From Corynebacterium sp. HMSC04H06 (lineage in GTDB: Bacteria; Actinomycetota; Actinomycetes; Mycobacteriales; Mycobacteriaceae), in NCBI RefSeq assembly GCF_001815935.1, contig NZ_KV823406.1:1-64000 (forward strand): a stretch of 64,000 bases of DNA. Reading direction: 5' to 3'. This document shows positions 40,789 to 52,060 of this stretch, in pieces (within the stretch, counting starts at the first letter, position 1; every line of letters starts with the position of its first letter). The translations under genes and the position numbers were made by a program. Under the pieces are notes generated by a model. It saw only the letters and a program-made list of their open reading frames with translations. It had not been told where the DNA came from and made no database searches.

Positions 40789-42153
40789 CTAGTTGCGGAA
40801 GCCGTGAACCGGGGCTGGGATGAAGCCGCCACGGTTGATGAACTGGGAGTTGCCCACGGTGTTGACCGGGATGACGGGGGCGTAGCCCAGCAGACCGCCG
40901 AAGTTGACCTCGTCGCCGATCTGGGCGCCTGGGACAGGGATGACGCGCACCGCGGTGGTCTTATGGTTCATCATGCCGATGGCCGCCTCGTCGGCGATCA
41001 TGCCGGCGATGGTGGTGGCAGAGGTATCACCCGGCAGGGCGATCATGTCGAAGCCGACGGAGCAGATGGAGGTCATCGCCTCCAGCTTGTCCATGGAGAT
41101 GGCCCCGGACTTGACCGCGTCGATCATGCCTTTGTCCTCGGAGACCGGGATGAAGGAACCCGATAGGCCGCCGACGCGGGAGCAGGCCATCATGCCGCCC
41201 TTCTTGACGGCATCGTTAAGCAGCGCCAAGGCAGCGGTGGTGCCGTGGGTGCCGACCTGGTCCAGGCCCATGTGCTCGAGGATGTGGGCGACGGAGTCGC
41301 CCAGCTCGGCGGTAGGCGCCAGGGACAGGTCCACGATGCCGAAGGGGACGCCGAGGCGCTCCGCGGCGAGGTTGCCCACCAGCTGGCCGGCGCGGGTGAT
41401 CTTGAACGCGGCCTTCTTGACCTCTTCGGCGACCTCGTTGAGGGTCGCGCCTTCCAGCGAACCCAGGGCACGGTCGACTACGCCGGGGCCGGAAACGCCC
41501 ACGGAGACCACACAGTCGGGCTCCTCGATGCCGTGGAAAGCACCCGCCATGAACGGGTTATCGCCCACGGAGTTCGCGAAGACCACCAGCTTGGCGCAAG
41601 CGATGGCGGAGTTGTCGCGGGTCAGTTCCGCGGACTCCTTGATGACCTCACCCATGCGCTTGGCGGCGTTCATGTTGATCCCAGCTCGGGAGGAGGCGAT
41701 GTTGACCGAGGAGCAGACGAGCTCGGTGGTGGACAGGGCCTCCGGGATGGAGTCGATGAGCTTCTTCTCCGCGGAGGTGGCGCCCTTTTCCACGAGGGCG
41801 GAATAGCCGCCCACGAAGTTGACGCCGACTTCCTTGGCGGCGCGGTCGAGGGCCTCGGCGACCTCGACGGGATTGCCGTCGACGCCGGCGACCACGAGGG
41901 AGACCGGGGTGACGGAGATACGCTTGTTGACAATCGGGATGCCCAGCTCGGTCTCGATACCGCGGGCGACCTCGACCAGGCGCTCGGCGCGCTGGGTGAC
42001 CAGGTCGTAGACAGCCTCGGCGGTGGCGGACATCGTGGGGCGGGTGCAGCCGAGCAAGGAGATGCCCATCGTGACCGTCCGGATGTCCAGGCGGTACTTG
42101 TCGATCATCTCGATGGTCTCGAGGACCCGGTGAGTGTTGAACGTGTTAACCAT
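40789..42153 (-). CDS. UPF0210 (DUF711, PFL-like) protein
   Basis: A 454-residue cytoplasmic protein of the UPF0210/DUF711 family, sometimes labelled PFL family because of distant similarity to pyruvate formate-lyases. It starts [17 protein letters not shown] and has [12 protein letters not shown] and [25 protein letters not shown] see no glycyl-radical motif, so pyruvate formate-lyase activity is not supported. It is paired with the ACT-domain gene 15 bases upstream, the same pair as in many Gram-positive bacteria. Function unknown. Confidence 0.9.
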   Translation of the reverse strand: MVNTFNTHRVLETIEMIDKYRLDIRTVTMGISLLGCTRPTMSATAEAVYDLVTQRAERLVEVARGIETELGIPIVNKRISVTPVSLVVAGVDGNPVEVAEALDRAAKEVGVNFVGGYSALVEKGATSAEKKLIDSIPEALSTTELVCSSVNIASSRAGINMNAAKRMGEVIKESAELTRDNSAIACAKLVVFANSVGDNPFMAGAFHGIEEPDCVVSVGVSGPGVVDRALGSLEGATLNEVAEEVKKAAFKITRAGQLVGNLAAERLGVPFGIVDLSLAPTAELGDSVAHILEHMGLDQVGTHGTTAALALLNDAVKKGGMMACSRVGGLSGSFIPVSEDKGMIDAVKSGAISMDKLEAMTSICSVGFDMIALPGDTSATTIAGMIADEAAIGMMNHKTTAVRVIPVPGAQIGDEVNFGGLLGYAPVIPVNTVGNSQFINRGGFIPAPVHGFRN

Positions 42154-42168
42154 GAATCCAGACTCTCC

Positions 42169-42438
42169 TTAGACCTCGTTCATGGTGGTGAACAGTTCTT
42201 CGGACTGGATGCGAATGGACTGCTTCTTCGCCTCCGCGACCGGGTCCATCTTCGACTGGATTTCGGCAATGGAGGTGGCAGAATCATCGAATTTGACCCG
42301 CAGGATCATCGTGAAAAAGCCCGACATCAACGTCTGGGAGATGTCAACAATATTCACATCGAGCTCGGCAAGCTGGGTCGACACGGAGGCAACAATACCG
42401 GTGGAATCCACACCGGTCACGGTCATAATCGCAAACAT
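42169..42438 (-). CDS. ACT-domain protein (UPF0237)
   Basis: An 89-residue protein consisting of a single ACT domain (MFAIMTVTGVDSTGIVASVSTQLAELDVNIVDISQ), a fold that usually binds amino acids or other small ligands. It belongs to the UPF0237 family, nearly always next to UPF0210, so the two probably work together, with this one as a sensor. ATG at 42438. A TACAAT -10 box lies 6 bases upstream, so the transcript is probably leaderless. Confidence 0.9.
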   Translation of the reverse strand: MFAIMTVTGVDSTGIVASVSTQLAELDVNIVDISQTLMSGFFTMILRVKFDDSATSIAEIQSKMDPVAEAKKQSIRIQSEELFTTMNEV

Positions 42439-42444
42439 GCCCTT

Positions 42445-42450
42445 ATTGTA
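42445..42450 (-). promoter_or_regulatory. -10 box TACAAT of a probable leaderless ACT-gene promoter
   Basis: TACAAT on the minus strand is followed by 6 bases and then the ATG, so transcription should begin at or next to the start codon. Confidence 0.6.
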
Positions 42451-42526
42451 TCTGTCACTCCACAGGTGGCGGGGCAATGGGCACAATCGGCAAGGTAATT
42501 CGCCTCACTTTGGTACGGTGGGGCCT

Positions 42527-43207
42527 ATGACGATCAACCACAAACCCAAGGTCCTCATCATCGGCGGACACGGCAAGGTCGCCCAGCTCGCCGCTCCGAA
42601 GCTGCGCGAGGCCGGCGCCGACGTCACCTCGCTCATTCGTAACCCGGAGCAGCAGGCCGACATCGAAAAGCTGGGGGCGACGCCGTACCTGGCGGACGTC
42701 ACCCAACTGACCGTGGAGGACTGGGCCGAGCTGGAGACCCAGTTCGACGCGGTGGTTTGGTCCGCCGGCAACGGCGGCCGCGGCGGCGAGCAGGTGACCA
42801 TCGACGTCGACCAGGACGCCGCGCTGGCCAGCATCCACGGTCTGGAGCAGCTGCGCGACCAGGGTGCGAAGGTCCCGCGCTACGTCATGGTCTCCTACAA
42901 GGGCGCGACGCAGGCCCAATTCGATCCGGACCACGACCTCTACACCTACTCACTGGCCAAGAAGGTCGTGGACGACTACCTGAACTCCACCGACCTGGAC
43001 TACGTCATCCTGGGGCCGGCAGTGCTTACCGAGGAACCGGCCGCTGGCATCGAGCTCGTCGCCGATCAGCCTGCCACCTCCACCGATGAGCACACCTCCC
43101 GCGAACTGGTGGCCGCGGTCATCGCTGAAGTCGTCACTCGCGAGCAGACCCCGCACAGCCCGGTCTCCTTCGTCGACGGCGAAGGCGCACTCAGCGAGAT
43201 CGCCTAG
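42527..43207 (+). CDS. NAD(P)-binding protein, atypical short-chain dehydrogenase (SDR_a5-like)
   Basis: A 226-residue Rossmann-fold protein similar to the YwnB/HSCARG-like NAD(P)H-binding group. It has the cofactor loop VLIIGGHGKVAQLAAPKL at the N-terminus, VVWSAGNGGRGGE after the fourth strand, VPRYVMVSYKGATQA, and YTYSLAKKVVDDYL, which has the Tyr-x3-Lys pattern (YSLAK). ATG at 42527. The substrate is unknown. It is divergent from the ACT/UPF0210 pair, with 88 bases between them. Confidence 0.85.
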   Translation: MTINHKPKVLIIGGHGKVAQLAAPKLREAGADVTSLIRNPEQQADIEKLGATPYLADVTQLTVEDWAELETQFDAVVWSAGNGGRGGEQVTIDVDQDAALASIHGLEQLRDQGAKVPRYVMVSYKGATQAQFDPDHDLYTYSLAKKVVDDYLNSTDLDYVILGPAVLTEEPAAGIELVADQPATSTDEHTSRELVAAVIAEVVTREQTPHSPVSFVDGEGALSEIA

Positions 43208-43370
43208 AACGGGAGAAAGGCCGTCGGCTCCACAGATCCTGTCGGGCCGACAGACTTCGTAGACCGTGAAGATATCCAAAAGCATTGGAGATTTTGGAGA
43301 CTTTGCGGGCTGTGCAGACTCGGGAGACTGTAGACGGGGAGCACAAACCCGAGGTGGGGTGGGAGACGAG

Positions 43371-44375
43371 ATGGGGGACGAGCGAGTGATCACAACGGCG
43401 GGGCAGGGGCTGCGCAGGGTCCTGCTGGACTGCGACCCCGGCATCGATGATGCCGTGGCGATCCTGTACCTGGCCGGGCGGCACCACGCCGGGGAAATCG
43501 AGCTGGTCGGGATTAGCACCACGGGCGGTAACGCCAGCGCCGACCAGACGGCGCTCAACGCCCGTTGGCTGTTGGACGCGTGCGGGCTGCCCGAGGTTCC
43601 CGTGGGCGTGGGGGAGGCCGGCCCCGCCGACCGAGAGCTGGTCACCACCCCGGAGACCCACGGGCCCAGCGGCCTGGGGCACTTCGACGCGCGGCTATCC
43701 GACTGGGGAGCGCCGCGGCTCCCGTGGCGAGAGCTGTGGCAGCAGTGCTTGGACGAGGACGGGCCGGTAGACCTCATCGTGACCGGTCCGCTGACGAACG
43801 CGGCGCAGTGGGACAAGCTCGCGGAATTTCGCCAGGTAACCGTCATGGGCGGGGCCGTTAACTACCGCGGCAACACCACGCCCACTGCCGAGTGGAATTT
43901 CTGGGTGGACCCTCTGGCCGCTCACCGTTTCTTCCGCGCCCAGCTGCCGCCGGTGGTGCTGTGCTCGCTGCAGGTAACCGAACAATTCCTCATCACCCCG
44001 GAGCGCGCCGCGCGGTTGGCAGGCGTGCTTGCCGACGCGGACCTGGCCGCGTCGATGCTCGAGATGCTCCGGTTCTACTTCGAGTTCCACGACGCGCAAG
44101 GCGAGGGCTACCAGGCCCAAGTCCACGACGCCGTGACTGCGATCGTGGCGCTGAGCGCCTGCGGCTACGATTCCGTGCCCACGACCATGGACGTCGAGGT
44201 CGACAGCCCGCTGCTGCGGGGAACGAGCGTGGCGGATCTGCGCGGGCACTGGGGCCGCGATGCCAACGCTTCCTTGGTCAGGACGATAGACGTCGAGGGC
44301 GCGCACGCGGAATTGGAGCGGGGCTGGCGGCTGCTAGCCCAATTCGGGCCGCAGGAGTCGAAGACGCTAAGATAA
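43371..44375 (+). CDS. Inosine-uridine preferring nucleoside hydrolase family protein
   Basis: A 334-residue member of the IUNH family, which hydrolyses ribonucleosides to base and ribose using a bound calcium. Seen: the hallmark DCDPGIDDA near residue 20, VTGPLTNAA, VMGGAVNYRGN, the ribose-binding AEWNFWVDP (usually AEFN), and VHDAVTAI with the active-site His. ATG at 43371 with GGGAGA just before it; the GTG at 43386 is an alternative. The gene heads a block with an ECF importer 99 bases downstream, which suggests salvage of an imported nucleoside. Substrate not determinable from the sequence. Confidence 0.88.
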   Translation: MGDERVITTAGQGLRRVLLDCDPGIDDAVAILYLAGRHHAGEIELVGISTTGGNASADQTALNARWLLDACGLPEVPVGVGEAGPADRELVTTPETHGPSGLGHFDARLSDWGAPRLPWRELWQQCLDEDGPVDLIVTGPLTNAAQWDKLAEFRQVTVMGGAVNYRGNTTPTAEWNFWVDPLAAHRFFRAQLPPVVLCSLQVTEQFLITPERAARLAGVLADADLAASMLEMLRFYFEFHDAQGEGYQAQVHDAVTAIVALSACGYDSVPTTMDVEVDSPLLRGTSVADLRGHWGRDANASLVRTIDVEGAHAELERGWRLLAQFGPQESKTLR

Positions 44376-44474
44376 CCTGCGTACGTGTGCTGGCTCGAGG
44401 TGACATAGAGCAGGCAGCGCGGCGCACGCCGTGCTTTTCCTATCCACTACCAACCCCGCAGGTGGTCAATTTCT

Positions 44475-45311
44475 ATGTCTCCGCTGTTTTCGAAGTACGC
44501 TCAATCTGCTAACTCTTCCGCGCCGCGAACTCCCGGCCCGGCTAAACTCAGCGCCGGCCGCCGCGCCCTGATGGTAGCCGGCGCCCTAGTCGTCGCCGGG
44601 ACCTGGAGCTACCTGGTCCTGCTGCGGCCCACCGATTGGGAGTCCGTGGCCGGCAGCCCCGAGGCGTTTATCACCCTGGCCGGCTATTTCGGCGGGGCAG
44701 CGCTGCTGCTCGCCGGCGCGTTGCCCTCCCTGACCGCCGGGGCCATCGCCCTCATCCCCGGCTGCTTGGTCATCAACATCGTCATCGGTGAGCTCATCGG
44801 CTCAATCGGCGTGCCGCTCTACCTGGATTCCCTGGGCACCGTTCTGATGGCGGCACTTTTGGGCCCGGTGGCAGGCCTGGCCACCGGCACGTTGTCGTCC
44901 GTGGTCTGGGGATTTATCAACCCGGCCGCCTTGCCATTTGCGGCGGTGTCGGCGGCCACGGGTTGGATGGCCGGGTGGGCCATCCAGCGCGGCGCCCTCC
45001 AGCGCATCTGGCGGATCGTGGTCAGCGGCGCCATCATCGGCATCATCAGCGGCATGCTCGCCGCTCCGGTGGCGGCCTTCGTCTACGGCGGCACGGCCGG
45101 GCTGGGAACCGGGGCCCTAGTCTCGGTCTTCCGCGAGTTCGGCAATTCCCTCTTGGCCTCGGTGACCATGCAGTCGCTGGTCTCCGACCCACTCGACAAG
45201 ATCGTCGTCCTTTTTTTCGTCGCCCTCACGGTCAAAGCGCTGCCGCAACGAGTCCTCAAGCGCCTGCACCCGGCAGTGCAGCCACGCCCGGACGCCGAGA
45301 AGAAGTCCTAG
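44475..45311 (+). CDS. ECF transporter S component (substrate-binding membrane subunit)
   Basis: A 278-residue integral membrane protein with about six helices after a short basic N-terminus. It has the features of ECF S components: small-residue-rich helices, a loop VPLYLDSLGTVLMAALLGP and the C-terminal SDPLDKIVVLFFVALTVKALPQRV. ATG at 44475 with AGGTGG about 10 bases upstream. The T component follows 22 bases later. The neighbouring nucleoside hydrolase points to a nucleoside or related substrate; thiamine precursors remain possible because the fused ATPase resembles that group. Confidence 0.82.
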   Translation: MSPLFSKYAQSANSSAPRTPGPAKLSAGRRALMVAGALVVAGTWSYLVLLRPTDWESVAGSPEAFITLAGYFGGAALLLAGALPSLTAGAIALIPGCLVINIVIGELIGSIGVPLYLDSLGTVLMAALLGPVAGLATGTLSSVVWGFINPAALPFAAVSAATGWMAGWAIQRGALQRIWRIVVSGAIIGIISGMLAAPVAAFVYGGTAGLGTGALVSVFREFGNSLLASVTMQSLVSDPLDKIVVLFFVALTVKALPQRVLKRLHPAVQPRPDAEKKS

Positions 45312-45333
45312 TCGCCGGGGGAGACGGTCCAGA

Positions 45334-46101
45334 GTGGGCATGGGTACGGACGCGGTCCCGACCGCGGGTATGAGTGGCGGCGAGGGCGCGGCGGCCGGGG
45401 TGCTACGCGGCAGGCTGCACCCGGCTACACCAGCCACCTGTGCCGCGGTGGCGTGGTTGCTCGTCATCGCGCTGAACCACCCGGTGGTCTCCGCGGTGGT
45501 TCTGCTGCTCGCGCTTGTCGCCGGTGCCGTCACTGGCCGCGGGCTAGCGGTTGCGTTGACGACCTGCGTCATTTCTTTCCCTGCGGCGCTGTCGATGGTG
45601 GCCATCCACGCCCCGCACGGTCAGGACCAGATCTTTGCATTTGTGGCCCGCGACGGGCTGGCACTGGCCGGGGCTTTGTCCCTGCGGTTTTTCGCTCTCG
45701 TCGCGGTGGTGCTGGCCGCGGTTGCCTGTGTCACCGTGCCGGATGTGGCCAAGGCTATCCAGGCCTCCCAGGCCGGCCACAAGGTGGCCTATATCGTGGG
45801 CGCTTCGCTACAGCTGCTGCCCCGGGGCACGCGGGTCGTTGGCGTGGTGCGGGACGCCAACCTCCTGGAAGGCCGCAGACCCGGGTGGCGGAACCTGGCG
45901 GTCCGGTATATCGGTCCGGTGGTCTCCCTGCTTTTGTACCAAGCCACCGCGCAAGCCAAGGCGCTGACCGCCGTCGGCTTCGACCAGCCCGGCCCGCGCA
46001 CGGTGCTCCGCCCGGTGCCGGACAGCCGCGGGCAACGGGCCTTCCGCTGGGCAGTCGCGTGCATGGGCCTGGCCGTCGTGGGGTGGTCGCTATGGACTTA
46101 G
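45334..46101 (+). CDS. ECF transporter T component (CbiQ-like transmembrane subunit)
   Basis: A 255-residue membrane protein with about five helices. It carries the cytoplasmic coupling helices expected of CbiQ/EcfT: PRGTRVVGVVRDANLLEGR and ATAQAKALTAVGFDQPG, each with an Ala-Arg-Gly-like motif (here slightly altered). GTG start at 45334 (ATG at 45340 possible). Its last 10 bases overlap the start of the ATPase gene, so the three subunits form one operon and are translationally coupled. Confidence 0.82.
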   Translation: MGMGTDAVPTAGMSGGEGAAAGVLRGRLHPATPATCAAVAWLLVIALNHPVVSAVVLLLALVAGAVTGRGLAVALTTCVISFPAALSMVAIHAPHGQDQIFAFVARDGLALAGALSLRFFALVAVVLAAVACVTVPDVAKAIQASQAGHKVAYIVGASLQLLPRGTRVVGVVRDANLLEGRRPGWRNLAVRYIGPVVSLLLYQATAQAKALTAVGFDQPGPRTVLRPVPDSRGQRAFRWAVACMGLAVVGWSLWT

Positions 46102-47336
46102 CGCAGGTGGTCGCCCACGTTCGGAAGTCCTCCGCGCCGCTCGTGCAGGTGGTGGTGCCCGCTACCCACCAGGCCGAGGACGTTGCCGAGACGGTCTCCG
46201 CCGCGCTGGAAATCCGGGCGGTGTTAGGAGCGGACCCGCAGGTGCATATCTCCGGTCTGCGCTCCACGGTCATTGAGGAACTGGCCATCCCGCTGGAGCA
46301 CGCCGGCTGGATGCGGGAGCGAATGGAGCGCCGCTGCACGGAAACACTCGCGCAGGTGGGGCTTAGCGAACACGCGGAGCGCCATCCGCTGCGCCTATCC
46401 GGCGGCCAGACCCGCCGCTTGGCCATAGCCGCGCTGACCATCGTCTCCCCGGCAGCAGTCGTGCTGACCGAACCGCTGGCGGGACTGGACCGGGCGTCGC
46501 GGGCTGGCATCGTCGAGCTTCTCCACGCCATGGGAGGCAGCCGGGTGGTGACGGTGAGCCACGCTGTGGAAGAAGACCTGGGCGGCGAGGTTCTCAGCAT
46601 CGACCCGGCGGCAGACGCGCCCGACCTGGCGGCTGCGGTGCAGGTCCTCGAGCTGCCAACCCCCGGTATAGCCGAGCACGGGGAGCCGCAGACACAGGCA
46701 GAGCAGGTGCTAAGACCAGTGCCGTCGCTGGACGGGGAAAGCTTGGTGGTGCGGGACCTGGTTGTGCGGCGCGGGGTGGGCCGGCGGCGCTGGTGGCAGT
46801 TCCGGCGGGCTAGCGGCGCGGATTTCCGGGTCGGACCGGTGGACTTCGACCTCGTGCCCGGCCAGGTCCTGTGGGTGCGCGGGGATAACGGCAGTGGGAA
46901 GACCACGCTGGTGCGGGCGCTGGCCGGCCTGGACGGGTACGCGCCGGTGTGCGACTCGGTCGCGGCCTGCCTGCAGTCGCCCTTCGACCAGGTGGCAGCC
47001 CCGACCGTGGGGGTGATGCTGGGATCCGGGCAGGCCTGCGCGCGGCTTGGCGTGGACCCGCAGGCGCACCCGCTCGACCTGCCGGTTTCTCAGCTGCGGG
47101 TGGTCCAAGTCCTCGCCGCGGCCCGGCGAGGAGGACGCGTGGCCATCTTTGACGAGCCCGATACCTACCTCGCGCCCGAGTACCGAAAGCTGGTCAGGGG
47201 GCTTATCGCGCGGGCGGCCGCCAATGGTTCGGCGGTGGTGCTGACCTGTCATAACGAAAAATTCGTGCACGACCTGCCTGCGGGGCTGGCCGTACACGAA
47301 CTGTGGCTCGGGCGGGCTGGGGGAGAGCTCAGCTAG
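46092..47336 (+). CDS. ECF transporter fused ATPase with two complementary degenerate ABC halves
   Basis: A 414-residue fusion of two ABC ATPase domains that powers the S and T subunits. The first half (residues 1 to about 200) has no Walker A (region VVVPATHQAED in its place), but has the LSGGQTRRLAIAA signature and H-loop VSHAVEE; its Walker B reads VVLTEPLAGLD with Thr for Asp. The second half has Walker A RGDNGSGKTTLV and Walker B VAIFDEPDTYL, but its signature is VSQLRVVQ instead of LSGGQ. ATG at 46092 overlaps the T gene. The stop shares CTAG with acnR on the other strand. Confidence 0.85.
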   Translation: MDLAQVVAHVRKSSAPLVQVVVPATHQAEDVAETVSAALEIRAVLGADPQVHISGLRSTVIEELAIPLEHAGWMRERMERRCTETLAQVGLSEHAERHPLRLSGGQTRRLAIAALTIVSPAAVVLTEPLAGLDRASRAGIVELLHAMGGSRVVTVSHAVEEDLGGEVLSIDPAADAPDLAAAVQVLELPTPGIAEHGEPQTQAEQVLRPVPSLDGESLVVRDLVVRRGVGRRRWWQFRRASGADFRVGPVDFDLVPGQVLWVRGDNGSGKTTLVRALAGLDGYAPVCDSVAACLQSPFDQVAAPTVGVMLGSGQACARLGVDPQAHPLDLPVSQLRVVQVLAAARRGGRVAIFDEPDTYLAPEYRKLVRGLIARAAANGSAVVLTCHNEKFVHDLPAGLAVHELWLGRAGGELS

Positions 47337-47902
47337 TCGACGCCGTCCTTACGGATGGAGTGCTCGACGATATCGAGGACGCTGCTGAGCCGCTGGGTGT
47401 CACCCATGGCCAGGCGGTTGATGAAGCCGTCCATGAAGGTCTCCAGGTAAATGACGAGGGTCTCGACAGGGACGTCGTCGCGCAGCCGGCCCTTCTCCGC
47501 ATTGGAGTAGAGGCGCTGGCGCACCGCGTCATCCAGGATGGACTGGTGATCCTTCCAGCGGGCCCGGAAGGAGGCATCCGTGCGCAGCAGCGAGATGATC
47601 TCCAGGCGGGTGGCCAGCCAGTCGTAACGCTCCGGCTGGTTGAGCATGTTCCGCATGACCTCAACCAAACCTTCGCGGGCGACGACCTCCGCCTGGCGGG
47701 CGGCGTCCTCGCGGGCCAGGGCCAAAAACAGCGACTCCTTATCACCGAAGTGGTGGAAGATAGCGCCGCGGGACTTGCCGGTCGCTTCCTCCAGCAGGCG
47801 CACGGTGGCCCCTTCGTAACCATGCTCAGCGAAGCAACGCCGAGCGCCTATCAAGATGTCGTGGCGGCGCCGATTGAGTTCGCTATCGCTGACGATGGGC
47901 AT
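47333..47902 (-). CDS. acnR: TetR-family repressor of aconitase, AcnR
   Basis: A 189-residue TetR-type regulator located downstream of acn, as in C. glutamicum where AcnR represses acn. The N-terminal helix-turn-helix is RHDILIGARRCFAEHGYEGATVRLLEEATGKSRGAIFHHFGDKESL; the rest is the ligand-binding domain (citrate is reported as an effector, from memory). ATG at 47902. A candidate operator overlaps the acn -10 box. Its stop codon overlaps that of the ECF ATPase in one CTAG. Confidence 0.92.
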   Translation of the reverse strand: MPIVSDSELNRRRHDILIGARRCFAEHGYEGATVRLLEEATGKSRGAIFHHFGDKESLFLALAREDAARQAEVVAREGLVEVMRNMLNQPERYDWLATRLEIISLLRTDASFRARWKDHQSILDDAVRQRLYSNAEKGRLRDDVPVETLVIYLETFMDGFINRLAMGDTQRLSSVLDIVEHSIRKDGVD

Positions 47903-47997
47903 GTTGTGACCTCTTGCTCTGTGGGGTGGACGTGGACAGGAAAATGCACGCGTGAAGCGCTAACACCGGCTACCGGTGGACAAGGAGAGGGGACGGC

Positions 47998-48050
47998 AAA
48001 GGGGGCCGCGAGGCTCCCGCGGGCTTATCGCGGAAGTGCAGCCCCCTTTT
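47998..48050. terminator. Terminator between acn and acnR
   Basis: AAAGGGGGC at 47998-48006 pairs with GCCCCCTTT at 48041-48049, and an inner CCGCG/CGCGG pair tightens the loop. The T run is on the plus-strand side; on the minus strand the tail is TTTGCC. acnR may therefore receive only part of the acn transcript. Confidence 0.6.
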
Positions 48051-48081
48051 ATTCTAAGGTGCGGCTAGTGGCCTAGCTGTC

Positions 48082-50898
<2,817 letters not shown>

Positions 50899-51285
50899 AG
50901 GGAGCTCCATTCCTTGTTTGAGAACTAAGATGTTCGCCATCGTCGCTCAGGTATTAGTTCCGCATACTCGCCCGGGGTACCCCGCGCTAGCGGGAAACGA
51001 GGGCAAAGTTAATAGTCATGGGATATATACTTCGGAGACGACGTGAACGCGATGGTTCATCTATCCATCATAGATGGCTGAACCGTCGACTGCCTTAACT
51101 ATAACAGTACGCGCGTTTTGTTTCCACCATTTTGGCGCTGCGCGGCGAGTCGGATGCCCGCGGGGGATAGATGAGTGCGTAATCTGACCCGGTACACAAA
51201 CCGGACGGGTTTTGCCTATTCCCAGCTCAGCGCGCTGCTGTGTGGGGCTGGGGGCGCGATTGGGAGAGAGCAAGGAGGCGTGGCG
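50899..51285. other. Divergent region acn/DUF6676
   Basis: These 387 bases hold the acn promoter and AcnR operator (51098-51120), a hairpin at 51054-51084, and the leader of acn (about 190 bases). On the plus side AAGGAGG at 51272-51278 precedes the DUF6676 gene. No gene is seen. Confidence 0.5.
51098..51120 (-). promoter_or_regulatory. acn promoter -10 box with overlapping AcnR operator
   Basis: On the minus strand CAAAACGCGCGTACTG (51120-51105) is followed by one base and the -10 box TATAGT (51103-51098). The AcnR site in C. glutamicum, from memory, is CAGNAC-N3-CGTACTG; this sequence differs at one position and lies at about -11 to -28, where binding would block transcription. Confidence 0.7.
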
Positions 51286-51807
51286 ATGATTCCTCAGGGG
51301 GTAGATGTTCCGGACTTGGCGGAACAGCTTTCCGAAGATTCCGTTGCTTTTACTAACCCCGTTTTAGCGGGGGACCCGGCTGCCCAGACTGACGCGCAGG
51401 CCGCCCTACGTGACGGCGACGGCATTGCGGTCGTCGACGTGGCGGGCGGCATGCCGGCCGATTACCGTGACGTGGCTCAGGAGCTACAGGACGCCACTGG
51501 CCTAGACACGGTCATCGTCCAGTCGCCGGGGACAATCTCAGTGGTCAGTGATTCCTTGTCCCGAGCAGAAATTGAGTCCGCCCAGTCCGGGGTGCCGGCA
51601 GGGGTCACCCAGGCCGAGGCCCTCGGAGCCTTCTATGGCGGTGTCGACCAGACCCCGTCCTTTTACCTTCCGGCGGCAACACTCGTGGCCCTTGTGGTCG
51701 CCCTCGTCGGCGGAGTGTGGGCCTTCCGGCGGGCAGCCGGCGCGGCGGCAGGGGGGCATCTCCGCGGGTGCGGCTGTCCGTGTGGGGGCACCGGGGGCCT
51801 AGGCTGA
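51286..51807 (+). CDS. DUF6676-type membrane-anchored protein (Rv1476 family)
   Basis: A 173-residue protein, corresponding to Rv1476 between acn and ripA. The N-terminal 115 residues form a soluble alpha/beta domain (LAEQLSEDSVAFTNP, GIAVVDVAGGMPADYRDVAQEL, DTVIVQSPGTISVVSDSL). One C-terminal membrane helix is near residues 125-148 (LPAATLVALVVALVGGVWAF), followed by a Gly/Cys-rich tail. ATG at 51286 has AAGGAGG 7 bases before it. Function unknown; the layout resembles a protein facing the cell envelope. Confidence 0.82.
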   Translation: MIPQGVDVPDLAEQLSEDSVAFTNPVLAGDPAAQTDAQAALRDGDGIAVVDVAGGMPADYRDVAQELQDATGLDTVIVQSPGTISVVSDSLSRAEIESAQSGVPAGVTQAEALGAFYGGVDQTPSFYLPAATLVALVVALVGGVWAFRRAAGAAAGGHLRGCGCPCGGTGGLG

Positions 51808-51915
51808 AAGTAGAAATACACGGAAAGTTGAACCATAACGGCACAGTCACTTCTGGCCGTGGGAACCCGGGAATAAAACGGCACTGGTCGGCGTTAGTGG
51901 GCGCCCGTTACACGG

Positions 51916-51950
51916 AAAGCGGTCAATCCTAGAAGGTTGACCGCTTTTCT
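51916..51950 (+). terminator. Terminator after the DUF6676 gene
   Basis: AAAGCGGTCAA at 51916-51926 is perfectly complementary to 51937-51947 (11 bp), with a T run immediately after. Confidence 0.8.
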
Positions 51951-52037
51951 GATCTGTCGGGTAGCTAACGGGCTGGGAGCGGGCGGCGGGGCGAAACTAG
52001 GCGGAACGTGACGAACCGCACAGACAAAATCTCAAGT

Positions 52038-52060
52038 TGGTAACGGCGCTGGTAACGGCG
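52038..52060. promoter_or_regulatory. Direct repeat resembling an MtrA binding site
   Basis: TGGTAACGGCG occurs twice, at 52038-52048 and 52050-52060, giving two GTAAC cores 12 bases apart. MtrA of actinobacteria binds direct repeats with GTAAC cores about 11 bases apart, and nlpC-type genes are known targets in C. glutamicum. Confidence 0.5.

Noticed and set aside
43266..43370. N-terminal extension of the nucleoside hydrolase from an upstream in-frame start
   Set aside because: The extra 35 residues are low in conservation and consist of short imperfect GGAGAC-like repeats; the ATG at 43371 fits the family start better.
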